A DNA stretch of 64,000 nucleotides from Pollenia angustigena (taxonomy: Eukaryota; Arthropoda; Insecta; Diptera; Polleniidae), in the NCBI GenBank assembly GCA_930367215.1, contig OV884057.1, positions 111,253,284 to 111,317,283 on the forward strand. The letters run 5' to 3'. The notes under the pieces are model-generated. The model was not told the DNA's origin and did no database searches. It saw only the letters and a list, made by a program, of their open reading frames with translations. Of this stretch, positions 1 to 11,611 are shown in pieces. How positions within the stretch are numbered: position 1 is the stretch's first letter; every line of letters starts with the position of its first letter. A program made the translations under genes and the position numbers.

Positions 1-391
1 TATAATTTGTGCTTTGACCGTACGCTTTCAAACACAAACTGCGACTAAAATAAAAATTATAAGTAGGCGACATAAAGGCAGCAAAAAAATAACGGATTTT
101 TATTAAGGAAATATGTATGTAAAGCAAAAACACGAATAATTGTTACTAACAGAAACAATACATTCCGTGTTCTGCAAATGTGGGAATATACGTGGTAATC
201 AGTGCTTAAATTTTGTGTCTGATGAAATTACCTTCTCGATTCCAATGAATGCATTATTATTCTTTCGAAAATAATGCATTATTTTTTTAATTATTTATGT
301 AATCAATTCCTCATTTTCCCGCTGGGATACTTTTGTTATTCTCTGCTGCTGATATGACACTGATTTGAATTGGCCAAACGTTTATTAACAC
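1..391. other. unassigned AT-rich intergenic DNA
   Basis: I see no convincing ORF, RNA gene or repeat end in this stretch. A short self-complementary motif (attattattctttcgaaaat followed by its near inverse) occurs near 250-290. Confidence 0.5.
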
Positions 392-548
392 AGCGTTTAC
401 ATTTGCCAGTACTGGCAAGACAGTAAGCATATACATATTAATTGGCAAAACAATGCAAAAACAAAATAGCTGTAAAAGTGTTTATGTATTAGTGAAAAAG
501 TTTGAATGAATTGCTACTGGCTTGCCAGTACTTGCAAATGTAAACGCT
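392..548. mobile_element. 157 bp TIR element (MITE-like)
   Basis: The ends at 392-419 and 521-548 are inverted copies of each other over 28 bp with one mismatch; each begins agcgtttacatttgc and carries a gccagtac core. The interior is AT-rich and non-coding. No clear target-site duplication could be identified, so the superfamily is open. Confidence 0.7.
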
Positions 549-572
549 ATGTAAAAAACGTATGTATATATC

Positions 573-783
573 GAGCCCTTATAGCAAAAATGATGTAACC
601 AACAAAAATAAAATTTTACAGGACGTTTTTTTAAATATCTTTGCTTCAAGTCTAGGTTTTCCTTTGAAATTACCTTTGCTCTTATTTTTTAGAGATGATG
701 CAAATGATCAAAAATTATCAATTTTTATCAAAAAACAAATATCTTAAATGTTGTTGGTTACATCATTTTTGCTAGTAGGGCTC
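573..783. mobile_element. 211 bp TIR element (MITE-like)
   Basis: Inverted terminal repeats of 31 bp at 573-603 and 753-783 begin gagccct and contain gcaaaaatgatgtaaccaac, with two mismatches between the arms. A 61-codon open frame runs through the element but simply follows the repeat and shows no protein similarity I recognise. It lies only 24 bp from the preceding TIR element. Confidence 0.75.
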
Positions 784-1065
784 AATATGAACATATACAA
801 TGTATTAGGTTTTTCAAAACTCGAAAAGTGTTAATAGCAATTAATCGTTTAACAAAATATTAAATTTTAAGGGTTTATATAGCGATAAAGTTTCGACTAT
901 AGGTTAGTAAAAATGTAAAGCTTAAAAATGATTAATATTAAATTTAATACCATAGAACACGATACACAAAATCTGTAAAATATTTTGGCGATAATTACAA
1001 TTATGAAGTCAAATTTTTAAATAAAATAGCGGATTTTGTGATAATGTGGATTCAAACCTTGGTTG
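784..1065. other. unassigned AT-rich intergenic DNA
   Basis: No ORF or repeat boundary is recognised between the small TIR element and the start of the Helentron-like array. Confidence 0.4.
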
Positions 1066-3538
1066 TTTTTATACCCTTAACCACAGGTGGAAAAGGGTAT
1101 ATATAAGTTTGTCATTCCGTTTGTAATTTCTACAATATTGATCTTAGACCGTATAAAGTATATATATTCTGGGTCCTTATGAGGAGAGAAGTTGATTTAA
1201 CGATATCCGTCCGTCCGTCCGTCTGTCCGTCCGTCTTACGTTTGATATGTGTTTTCCGGAGACTCCAGACATGATAGCGGCTACGTTGTTTTACATTTAT
1301 GTCACATATAGTCCACCATTTTTTGCTATTGAAATTCAGCCAGATCGGTCCAACAATGGCTGAGATATGACCAAAAAAACACGACTGCCTCTTATTTTTC
1401 CAAAAAATCCCTTCTGGTTGTTGTATTTGTATTACTTTTTTCTGTAAATCTGGAGAACGGCAAGAGCCAAAGCTTTAAAATTAGGTACAAACATTTAGGT
1501 TATATATATACACCATCCTACAAAATGTGGGCGGGATTGGAGAAGTAGGCGTGGTACCTCTCATACAAAAAGTATTAAAAATTGTATAAAAACCTGAATT
1601 TTTTGACTGTAATATGACCTATGGTTACGCCTTATATATCAGAAGATCGGACATTTTTAATAGAAAATATTTTCTGAAAAACTCGGGAAAATCGGTTCAG
1701 ATACGAAAAAGTTATGACCAAAATATAAATTTTTTTTTGAAAAATACCCATTTTCAGGAACCATAGATCTTCCCGAGTCCACGTTTTATAGCTAAAATAA
1801 CTGGAAAATTTCTTCTTTAACAGGTCGGTATATAAATCTGTCAAATCGGTTAAGAAATAGCAGAGTTATGACCAAAATACTGAAATCCCAAAAATTACTC
1901 TTTTTATACCCTTCACCACAGGTGGAAAAGGGTATATATAAGTTTGTCATTCCGTTTGTAATTTCTACAATATTGATCTTAGACCCTATAAAGTATATAT
2001 ATTCTGGGTCCTTATGAGGAGAGAAGTTGATTTAACGATATCCGTCTGTCCGTCTTACGTTTGATATGTGTTTTCCGGAGACTCCAGACATGATAGCGGC
2101 TACGTTGTTTTACATTTATGTCACATATAGTCCACCATTTTTTGCTATTGAAATTCAGCCAGATCGGTCTAACAATGGCTGAGATATGACCAAAAAAACA
2201 CGACTGCCTCTTATTTTTCCAAAAAATCCCTTCTGGTTGTTGTATTTGTATTACTTTTTTCTATATATCTGGAGAACGGCAAGAGCCAAAGCTTTAAAAT
2301 TAGGTACAAACATTTAGGTTATATATATATACCATCCTACAAAATGTGGGCGGGATTGGAGAAGTAGGCGTGGTACCTATCATGCAAAAAGTATTAAAAA
2401 TTGTATAAAAACCTGATTTTTTTGACTGTAATATGACCTATGGTTACGCCTTATATATCAGAAGATCGGACATTTTTAATAGAAAATATTTTCTGAAAAA
2501 CTCGGGAAAATCGGTTCAGATATGAAAAAGTTATGACCAAAATATTAATTTTTTTTTGAAAAATACCCATTTTCAGGAACCATAGATCTTCCCGAGTCCA
2601 CGTTTTATAGCTAAAATAACTGGAAAATTTCTTCTTTAACAGGTCGGTATATAAATCTGTCAAATCGGTTAAGAAATAGCAGAGTTATGACCAAAATACT
2701 GAAATCCCAAATATTACTCTTTTTATACCCTTCACCACAGGTGGAAAAGGGTATATATAAGTTTGTCATTCCGTTTGTAATTTCTACAATATTGATCTTA
2801 GACCCTATAAAGTATATATATTCTGGGTCCTTATGAGGAGAGAAGTTGATTTAACGATATCCGTCTGTCCGTCTTACGTTTGATATGTGTTTTCCGGAGG
2901 CTCCAGACATGATAGCGGCTACGTTGTTTTACATTTATGTCACATATAGTCCACCATTTTTTGCTATTGAAATTTAGCCAGATCGGTCCAACAATGGCTG
3001 AGATATGACCAAAAAAACACGACTGCCTCTAATTTTTCCAAAAAATCCCTTCTGGTTGTTGTATTTGTATTACTTTTTTCTGTATATCTGGAGAACGGCA
3101 AGAGCCAAAGCTTTAAAATTAAGTACAAATATTTAGGTTATAAATATACACCATCCTACAAAATGTGGGCGGGATTGGAGAAGTAGGCGTGGTACCTCTC
3201 ATACAAAAAGTATTAAAAATTGTATAAAAACCTGAATTTTTTGACTGTTATATGACCTATGGTTACGCCTTATATATCAGAAGATCGGAAATTTTTAATA
3301 GAAAATATTTTCTGAAAAACTCGGGAAAATCGGTTCAGATACGAAAAAGTTATGACCAAAATATAAATTTTTTTTTGAAAAATACCCATTTTCAGGAACC
3401 ATAGATCTTCCCGAGTCCACGTTTTATAGCTAAAATAACTGGAAAATTTCTTCTTTAACAGGTCGGTATATAAATCTGTCAAATCGGTTAAGAAATAGCA
3501 GAGCTATGACCAAAATACTGAAATCCCAAAAATTACTC
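1066..3538 (+). repeat. three tandem units of 835, 819 and 819 bp
   Basis: Homologous positions recur at exact 819 bp spacing between units 2 and 3. Unit 1 is 16 bp longer because its (GTCY)n tract (about 1206-1236) has four more tetranucleotide repeats. The units differ by scattered single substitutions only, so they duplicated recently relative to the other repeats in the window. Confidence 0.9.
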
Positions 3539-3931
3539 TTTTTTTATAATTAAGATTGTTTTTTATACCCTTCACCGAAGGTCCTACACCCTATAAAGTA
3601 TATATATTCTGGGTCCTTATGTAAAGCGAAGTTCAAATCCGGTTGTCGTCTCTTCCTATCCCCTCACCACCCTTCGTATTTGTTTACATATACTAGCATA
3701 ATGCCCAATATGATTTTCGTTATCACCCTTCTTTATTATTTCATAATAAAAAATATTTATTATGAAAGTTATCGCTTTTTAAATTTTAATTATGTATAAT
3801 GAAGTTGTAAGTATTGTAAATATGTATGTATATGTATATGTAAAAATTATTTAGTTGCTCTCTATTCTACTCGCACAATGGTGAAGGGTATATAAGATTC
3901 GGCACAGCGGAATATAGCACTCTTACTTGTT
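1066..3931 (+). mobile_element. Helentron-like (DINE-1/mini-me type) element with tandem units
   Basis: This is a non-coding dispersed repeat with three head-to-tail units, starting at 1066, 1901 and 2720, then a distinct 3' block (3562-3931). The 3' block ends in a hairpin (attcggc...gcggaat type) followed by cactcttacttg. Each unit carries a tatataagtttgtcattccg block, a block around tatatattctgggtcc, and a (GTCY)n microsatellite. Hairpin-plus-CTTG ends and central tandem repeats are known features of insect Helentron-associated elements; (GTCY)n tracts are described for dipteran mini-me elements. The family name is from memory, not a search. Repeated 70-codon minus-strand ORFs in the units are a by-product of the repeat. 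Confidence 0.75.
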
Positions 3932-4366
3932 GGGACATAAATAGAAGGAGTTGTCAGAAATTTTTGAAATTTGGTACACTAGCATAAAATAGCTTAGTTA
4001 ATCGGTTCAAGGACACGCCTACCTCCCATGTGTCCTGAAATGGAAAAATTTTATTTTAGCTTCAATAATGCCCACAAAACTACAAAAAATGGTCATGCTA
4101 ATACACACACAACTAGCAACGTGTGCGCAAATTTTCATTTAAATCTGAACAAGGACTCAAGGTCCTGCCATATATCATTTTTCTTAAAAATGCTATAACA
4201 TTTACAACTGTCCAATCGTATTAAAATTTGTTATGAAAATTTATATTTGTTATATATTTATATATATGCCAAATTCTGGTAGAATCGGATTATTAATGTG
4301 AAAAATACAAAAACATCATTTAATGAAAAATTAGTTAAAAACGCTTAAAATGCTCTTGCAAAAATA
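3932..4366. other. unassigned stretch between two Helentron-like copies
   Basis: AT-rich, no ORF recognised. It probably represents diverged repeat or host DNA. Confidence 0.35.
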
Positions 4367-5060
4367 ACAAGTAAGAAAGTATAATCGGTCAAACCCGACC
4401 ATGTGATACCTTATAGCATAGTATTTAAAAACAAATTTCCTAGAGTGTAATCAAATTTCCTAGAGTGTAATCTGTTTGGGCAATCATGGACCCGCCGGCA
4501 CAAAATTATGTTATGAGGCTAAGATTCGTTTAAAAGTTCTTTCTGCCGAATATTATTTAGATATCTTCATCTACATATATGAGTTTTTTGGATGAGGGTT
4601 TATATGGAACCTATGGTTTAATTTGGAACTACCTGGACAACATTTTGTCATGACATAGTAGCTATAGTAAAAGTCATTGTCGCCAATTTGTATGTAAATA
4701 CTAATATTTTTAAGGAAGCTGGCATTAAAAGCTATTTTTGGGAGAATGATTTGTATGGGAGCTATGCTCAAAAATAGAAAGATTCCAATAAAATTTGATA
4801 AGCTGATTTTGATTGCAATAAAATTAGTTTGGTTTGGACCAAATTTAATCTTGCCGATGTAATAAGATGATTTTTGTAAAATAATGGACCGATTCGTTCC
4901 ATTTTCAATAGACTTGGTCCTTGTACCAGTCAGAGCCTCTGTGACAATTTTCATCAAATTGTCTCCGAATTTGTGATCTATATGCACAAGGTTGCATTGA
5001 CAGCCAGCTGGCCGGACGGACATCGTTAGATCGACTCAGAAAGTGATTCTGAGCCGATGT
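4367..5060 (-). mobile_element. diverged Helentron-like element, second subfamily
   Basis: On the minus strand it ends with ...ctttcttacttgtt, like the 3' end of the other Helentron-like copies. It contains a ggacggacatcgttagatcg core and a block around caatttgatgaaaattgtc. The same core occurs in plus orientation at about 18330-18600 inside a hAT element, which supports a dispersed family. A 150-codon ORF across 4571-5023 follows the repeat and matches no protein known to me. Confidence 0.6.
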
Positions 5061-5144
5061 AACGAATTATTTGGAATTATTTCCTAATTAATTTTCTTTA
5101 AACTAATTTATTTATTACATTTACATACATAAGGTCATTTTTTT

Positions 5145-5442
5145 AATTACAATAAATCATCTTCAGTACTGGATTCTTCCAAAAAAATATTGCCGCTCAA
5201 CGAAACATTTGTTTCGTCATCTTTAGCTGGTTCATCAACATTTTCTCTCAGTATATATTTCTCAATTTCTTCAAAAAATATATTTTTTTAGTCTTTGGAT
5301 TAATTTTTGAAGATAACAACAGATCTAAGGAAAGTATTAAATGAGTCATTAAATCTTTATGAGTGTCGCCGTGGGACAGTCTGGATTTTCTACAACGATT
5401 TTGTGGTTGGCTTCCAATGCTTCTTCGGACAAGCACCCTGAA
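5145..5442 (-). pseudogene. decayed C-terminal exon of a transposon-type protein (candidate)
   Basis: Read on the minus strand, a ctaatataaatttcag splice-acceptor-like motif is followed by segments in different frames. The first contains LSEEALEANHK, the second RKSRLSHGDTHKDLMTHLIL with LLLSS, and the third is acidic and ends ESSTEDDLL before a stop. The combination of a SEEA motif, an R-rich S-x-x-x-x-H/D region and an SSD-like segment resembles an uncharacterised protein family spread by transposons in arthropods. That likeness is recollection only. At least two frame changes make it non-functional. Confidence 0.35.
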
Positions 5443-5539
5443 ATTTATATTAGTTATTAGTAACGTTTCATTATAATTACATAAAACCACTTTAAAACCT
5501 AATATTTCTTATTATGTTCCTAGTTTATTTTTTTAAACT

Positions 5540-6445
5540 AATTCAAAATTTGAGCGAAAATCACGAAAATAGCATTTTTTTAAATACATTTTTTTTCAAG
5601 TTGTGGTAAAATTTTTTTTCTTGTAGTTATTAGAAAACAGTCTAAATATTCGAAATCAGAAAAAACCCCATAGACGATATTTTTCTTTTTTTTTTATTAT
5701 TCCATCAAAGTTAAGAAATTTTAAAGCTTAACTAAATAATAAGAATTTTTCAAACCATTAATTATAGTTGGTTTCGAATATAGTTAGGTATTACAAAAAA
5801 AAATTTGAATCTCGTAATCCAGAAAATGAATTCTTTACAATTATTTTCTTGAAACAATAAAAAACCAAGGGCATTTGTGATTTCAGCGCCCTCTTATGCC
5901 GTAAAATGCAGACAAACACAAAAAAATTTGTTATACATATTTTGATTTTTGTTGTTTTTTATTGAACGGTATAAGTTTGAATTAATATTTCACAGTATTT
6001 GTATTTAATTGTCTTTTAAACTCCTGAGCAAAAATCATGAAAATGGCCATTTAAAAAAAATTTTTTTTTCAAGTTGTGGTAAAATTTTTTCAATTGTTTT
6101 TCTTGAAGTTATTAGAAAACAGTTTAAATATTCGAAATCAGAAAAAAACCCATAGACGGTATTTTTCTTTTTTTTTAATATTCCATCGAAGTTAGAAAAT
6201 TTTTAGAGCTTAAGTAAATAATAAGCATTTTTCAAACCATTAAAAAAACACTTATGAGAAAATAATTCAATAAAAATTTTTTACAGTTAGTTCTAAATAT
6301 AGTAAACTACTACAGAAAAATTTCAATCTCGTGCTTTAAAAAACAACAGTTTTACAACAGTTTTCCTAAAGCATGTAAAACTCAAGTAGTTGTTTGGGCA
6401 TTTTTACTATAAATTCTCAAACTTTGGCGCCCTCTAGCGCCGCCA
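5540..6445 (+). repeat. diverged direct duplication, period about 480 bp
   Basis: A block at about 5550-5905 (tttttcaagttgtggtaaaa ... ttattagaaaacagt ... attcgaaatcagaaaaaacc ... cgccctct) recurs at about 6025-6445 with the same order of motifs and many substitutions. Both copies end in a gcgccctct motif. No coding potential is seen. They might be intronic or flanking repeats of the decayed ORF just to the left. Confidence 0.6.
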
Positions 6446-6881
6446 AAAACAGTTAAATCTTAAAAATTCTTCAAAATTCATTTTAATTATTTTGTTATCT
6501 ATCGATCTGTACATTTTTAAGTACAATATAATGGTGTTTTCTTTTCTAAAAAATAATGATGCATTATAGTTGTGTAATATATTTATTAGGTTACACGAAC
6601 CCTATCACTTTCTAAATTACAATGGAACAAAATAATAACTACGTTTTACACTCAACACTAATGAGTATTTAGTGTGTTAAATATTGAATGCAAAGTTTGT
6701 ACTAAAAGCGATATTCATCACGCTTGTAGCAATTTTCAACATTAAATTTTCTTACAATTCCAGTAAGCGTTAACAGCACTGATTTTCAATAATTAATGTC
6801 AGCTGTTGTTAAAAATTTTATGACAAAAAAATATAATAAAAGTAAAACAAACGAAAAACAAAAAGTTTTTATATCCATCAC

Positions 6882-6921
6882 AATAGCCCAATTCACAATC
6901 TTGTGCAAATGGTCTTGCATC
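6882..6921 (+). repeat. left arm of a 40 bp inverted repeat 3.9 kb apart
   Basis: This 40 bp sequence (aatagcccaattcacaatct at its start) is the inverse of 10853-10892. The two copies bracket a region full of other inverted repeats. Confidence 0.8.
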
Positions 6922-7009
6922 CAGTGCTGCCACAACCAATACAGTTTTTACAACCAAAATTTTTGAAAAAGTTACCAAATGTAAAAAAATATAACCAAAT
7001 TTATAATTC

Positions 7010-7945
7010 CTTTTATTAATTGAGAAAATCATTAAAATTTATTTCAAGTTGCATTGTAATACAAAGGTTATTTGCCCTTAATAGTAAAATAATAATTATA
7101 AATCAAGAAAACAAAACATGAAATGAAAAAAAAAACGAGAAACTTAATTAAATGTTTTTATTTAATTGACACTTTTTTTGTAAAAAAATTTTTATTTTAC
7201 AAGACTTAAATCCGTAAGATTTCCATACGAAGTATATTGAAAGTTAATAAATTGAATATTTTTAAATAAACAGTTACAAATAACAAAAATGGAAAATTTT
7301 TTTCCACTTTTTAGCTGTTAATGTGGCGATTTCTTAATCCTTTTGTCGATGGAATTTAACGTTTGGCGATATGGCGATTATTTTGGCGAAATTTAATACG
7401 ATTGCCGATATGCGAAATGCATTTTATGTAAATAGTTTTCTTATTTACATATATCTCAAAAGAAAAAAAGTTATTTTATTAATACATTATATAGGTCGAA
7501 TTAAACACAATATAAGATTTATATCTAAGATATTATAAAAACTTTTTTCTCTTTATAGTTTATGTGTATTTTCAAATATTTATATATGTAAATAAATTCA
7601 GAATATTAAACTTATTTTCAAGTTTTTAGAAACACTAAAACGACTTTTGTGTTATTTTTCAGTAATTTTCTGAAATCGATTCCACATGATTTTATGCACT
7701 TCCTACTTTAAGTACTACTTATCTTTACTTCTCTTAAAATCATGAAAAACAACGCCCATTTAAAAAAAAATTATTTAAAGTCTCCATTGATTAAAACTTC
7801 ATTTGTTTTCGATTTAAGAACATGGCGTTTTTAATTAAAAAATCACAAATGGCAATATTTTATTAGCAAAAATCTTAAAAAAATTATTTGGTTGCTGTTT
7901 TGAAAGGGATTTTTTGTTTTCGATTCATTACACAGTACAACAGCC
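7010..7945. other. unassigned AT-rich intergenic DNA
   Basis: No ORF, RNA gene or element boundary is recognised. A loose repetition of ggcgat-type motifs occurs at 7320-7400. Confidence 0.4.
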
Positions 7946-7947
7946 AA

Positions 7948-8310
7948 TCTGGGGGGTGAGAAATTCCAAGTCAGGGTGATGGTACTAGGTCAGTATAGTA
8001 AAACCCTCAAAGGGTTTGGCGTTCGTATGTGTCAGTTTTTTTTTATGACATTTTAACGTTTTTCTTTTTAATCAACAGTTTTGCCGGTAAAAATAAATTT
8101 GTGGAGAATTATAATTGATAAGTGCAAAAAAATGTTCAAGCCTGGATGTATGCAGCAGATTTTATCACAAACCTGCACTGCAATTTTTGTGACTTTTTTT
8201 AAGCGATCGGTGAAAATCGTCGGACTTTTGTTTGTTATTTGAAAGAATACACCCACATTCAGTGATGCCAACAGTAGGGGATTTCCCCTTTTCTAGGGAT
8301 TTTTTTTCGG
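7948..8310 (+). repeat. left arm of long inverted repeat
   Basis: The arm starts tctggggggtgagaaa and ends tctagggattttttttcgg. It is the inverse of 9237-9717 apart from a roughly 130 bp segment present only in the right arm (about 9479-9610). That segment is flanked by gtttttcctt/gtttttcttt-like direct repeats, so the left arm probably lost it by deletion between them. Confidence 0.85.
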
Positions 8311-8358
8311 AAAATTTCAACCGTAGGGAAAAGAGGACACAATTTTTTATTTTAGGGC

Positions 8359-9236
8359 ATATTTATTTATTTATTTATTTTTCCTTACTGACTAATAACA
8401 ATATTGACTTAAAATTAATGAATAACAATATGCATTTTAAAATATACTACAAATTTACAGAATATATGTAGTACATAAAAATTTACGAATAAAGAAAAAC
8501 AATAAGAAAAATCAACAAGTTGTGACATATTAAATTAATTTGTCTACATAACCTCGAAAAAGGATCAGCAATAGCGTAATTTTCTCTAAAAAAATTTAAC
8601 AAAAAGCAGATTATAATGACGCGTATTGCGACAAGGTATATTAAATTTAGCAGACTCTACAGAAAATCACAACAAACATTACCATTAATAAGATTAACCA
8701 TAAAAGAAACATTTAACATTGTACGACGACTTTTGAGCGATGGTAATTTTATTAATGCCAGTTTTCAAGCATAGGAAGGAAAGTTTGTCGAGTAACTCCA
8801 ATGAAGATCACGTAAACAGAATAATAAAAATTGTTTTTGGACCGATTCAATACGAGAATTGTGAATGTTGTAAAATGGATCCCAAATGATTGACCCATAT
8901 TCTAAGATTGGTCTAACGAGTGATACGTAAAGTTGCTTCGTTATGTATGGATCTGTGAATTTTTAACCCAGCGCTTAATAAAGCCAAGAACGCCTCGAGC
9001 TTTATTAACAGTTAATGTAATATGAGAAACAAAGTTTAATTTAGGATCCAGTAAGACTCCAATATCAAGAAACGAATCAACCAACTCCAGTTGATGACCA
9101 CCAAAAGCATAATTAACAGCAATACAGTTATTTCTATAAAAACGCATGCTTTTGCATTTCACAAGATTCAGCTCCATCATATTATGATTACACCATAAAA
9201 AGAAGTTATTAAGATCCGATTGAAGATAAAAATGAT
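8359..9236 (-). pseudogene. Jockey-type LINE reverse transcriptase, 3' fragment
   Basis: On the minus strand, 9236 to about 8940 encodes a segment with WCNHNMMELNLVKCKSM, a VDSFLDIGVLLDPKLNF stretch and VNKARGVLGFIKRW. After a frame change, 8940-8580 reads LYVSLVRPILEYGSIIWDPF. This order is the conserved region just downstream of the RT catalytic core in Jockey-clade non-LTR retrotransposons. The endonuclease and catalytic RT are missing (5' truncation). A (TTTA)n tract at 8359-8382 may mark the 3' tail. The fragment fills the space between two inverted repeat arms, and its start is fused in frame to the right arm. Confidence 0.75.
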
Positions 9237-9717
9237 CCGAAAAAAAATCCCTAGAAAAGGGGAAATCCCCTACTGTTGGCATCACTGAATGTGGGTGTAT
9301 TCTTTCAAATAACAAACAAAAGTCCGACGATTTTCACCGATCGCTTTAAAAAAGTCACAAAAATTGCAGTGCAGGTTTGTGATAAAATCTGCTGCATACA
9401 TCCAGGCTTGAACATTTTTTTGCACTTATCAATTATAATTCTCCACAAATTTATTTTTACCGGCAAAACTGTTGATTATAAAGAAAAACGTTATATAAAC
9501 GGATTAAAGAAATTGTAATTCTAAATTTTTTTGAGTTTGTTTTAGCAAAATCGGACAAGTGGTTCTCGAGTTATGTTAAACAAAAAAACATCGAGATAAG
9601 GAAAAACTTTAAAATGTCATAAAAAAAAACTGACACATACGAACGCCAAAATCTTTGAGGGTTTTACTATACTGACCTAGTACCATCACCCTGACTTGGA
9701 TTTTCTCACCCCCCAGA
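9237..9717 (-). repeat. right arm of long inverted repeat
   Basis: The inverse of 7948-8310 with an additional ~130 bp interior segment. It ends in ctcaccccccaga. The pair makes a foldback structure with the LINE fragment as its loop. Confidence 0.85.
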
Positions 9718-9964
9718 CAATAATCTCAAATATGTTCCATAGTGTTATAAAAAACTTGCGTTCATTGGTAACAAATAATTAAAAAATTGTAGTGCACAGC
9801 ACAAATTATCAGAGCTCGCTAATAATTGTATCAAGAAAAACACATTCGTACGTATTATTATTTTAGAAAAAAGTAACCAAAATTAAAAAAATATTCACAT
9901 CTCCACATTGGAACAAAATATAACCAATTTTGGTTAGAAATAACCAAAAACGGCAGCTCTGCTT

Positions 9965-10857
9965 GCATCGTAGCATTTGCAAAATGGTATAGTGAATACT
10001 GTAGTATACTTTTGGGAGTATAGTAAATACTATACCATTTTTCAGATCGGCTTCACTCAAAATATTATGTAGTTAAATTCAAACGAAAATTCATTTTAAA
10101 CAAATTAAAATTCATTTAGAAAACGGATCATTTACATTTCATTTAAAACAAATGATTTTTACGTTAATTTAAAATTTTTTTATTTTTTGAACAGCATATT
10201 CGTTAAAATTGAATAGTTTTTACTTTTAAAAAATATATTTTAACCGACAATAATAAAACTACATAAAAAAATTAAAACGAAAAAACATTTTTTTTTGGTA
10301 TTTTGTTTTTTGAATAACAAACATAAATGTTAAAAAATAAAATTATTTGTAAAATAACTACACTCATAAAATTATTACAGTAACTGATTGTGGGTTATTA
10401 AATTCGTTTTCCGTACTGTTAAAATTTAATAAAAATATGTTTATTTTACGAATATTTTTCTATTTTAACATTTATGTTTGTTATTCAAAAAAAAAAACAA
10501 ACCAAAAAATAATGTTTTTAACTACATAATATTTTGAGTGTATGTTTTTATTAAATTTTAACAGTACGGAAAACGAATTTATTAACCGACAATCAGTTAC
10601 TGTAATAATTTTATGAGTGTTGGTGCACTGAGTGTTAGCTGTCGTTTTGCAATCAACTCGAGTAAATATAAACTATTGGTTTAAGGCGTTGCATATTTGC
10701 AAAAGAGTAGCAAGTGCATTGCTGTATATTTTGTTGGTGTAGAGTAAAAATATACTATACCATTTTGCAAATGCTACGATATATAGTTATGGTTTTAACC
10801 ATAATCCCAAAAGTATGCTATGGTATTTACTATTCCATTTTGCAAATGCTACGATGC
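9965..10857. mobile_element. 893 bp inverted-repeat element with subterminal copies
   Basis: The ends at 9965-10025 and about 10797-10857 are inverted copies (gcatcgtagcatttgcaaaa ... acttttggga). The atgctacgat motif also recurs at 10770-10780, giving subterminal repeats. No long ORF lies inside; the interior holds the interleaved inverted repeats listed separately. The superfamily is not determined. Confidence 0.6.
10286..10620. repeat. two interleaved inverted repeats, order A-B-A'-B'
   Basis: A (10286-10335, containing gaataacaaacataaatgtt) is inverted at A' (10463-10514). B (10360-10438, starting acactcataaaattattaca) is inverted at B' (10542-10620) with about four mismatches in 79 bp. 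The arms are interleaved rather than nested, so one strand can fold either pair but not both as simple hairpins. Confidence 0.85.
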
Positions 10858-11087
10858 AAGACCATTTGCACAAGATTGTGAATTGGGCTATTAAATAAAT
10901 AGTAAAAGCCTTGTGAAATTGCCAATATCCAGAGTTTAAAGCTCGGAAAACAAACCCCTTTACAAACGTAAATAATAACCCACGGAATTGACCTTCCTTT
11001 CGTGTATACTTTCTATCTTCTTTCCTTCTTTTCAAATTTATTTTTTTCTTTTCAAATTGAAATTCAAAAACCCGTCCGAGCTCAATG

Positions 11088-11272
11088 AAAATTTTTGAAA
11101 TATTTTTTTTTGGCGTCGCTATGTAACCTGACGGAAATACAATTCTATTTGGGTTCGATATAGTAACAATTGTAGGTGTGTGGTCGGATGATAATTCTAA
11201 GGAAGCTTCAACATGAATCGTTTCTGTGGGGATGTTTTTAACCATTTTTGAAATATAAGGAAAATTTTTCAA
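11088..11272 (-). pseudogene. LINE endonuclease domain end, fragment (candidate)
   Basis: The minus-strand frame contains ELSSDHTPTIVTIS, which fits the last catalytic block (SDH followed by a hydrophobic strand) of the apurinic-like endonuclease of Jockey-type elements. The open frame extends further to 10787, but that part has no recognisable domain and overlaps repeat DNA. It may belong to the same class as the RT fragment at 8.9 kb. Confidence 0.45.
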
Positions 11273-11607
11273 TAAACTTCAGTCTAAATAAAACAATGCT
11301 AACTAAATTGATAAAATTGAATGTATTTAACTCAATAGTCTGATAGTGTATGGGGTCATTTCTGAAAAATTAAAAGAATAGAACTATTATAAATTGATAA
11401 AAACTATAATTCCAAACAAAATTAAAAACATTAACAAAAGTATAAATTTCAACCAACCAACAACCAAAATTTTAAAATCTTACAATTGACACTACTTAGT
11501 AAGTCGCTATCACACATTACATATATAATTTAATAATATAAAAAATTCGAAAAATTGCAATTTGTAGAGATCTTAAAACGTCATTCGATTTCGCTTAAAT
11601 TTGGAAC

Positions 11608-11611
11608 ATAT
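11608..11611 (+). repeat. target-site duplication ATAT (left)
   Basis: ATAT immediately precedes TGTTACG of the solo LTR and is repeated at 12292-12295 right after CGTAACA. Confidence 0.8.

Noticed and set aside
1632..3482. Three near-identical 70-codon minus-strand ORFs at 819 bp spacing
   Set aside because: They follow the tandem repeat exactly, sit in non-coding Helentron-like units and share no protein family; the repetition is of DNA, not of a gene.
4571..5023. 150-codon minus-strand ORF
   Set aside because: It covers a Helentron-like repeat with a GTCC/GGAC core and has no domain; the related copy at 18.3-18.6 kb does not keep the frame.
8068..9518. Matching ORFs on opposite strands beginning MASLNVG or MLFERIH
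   Set aside because: They come from the two inverted arms, read both ways; the shared protein sequence reflects the repeat.
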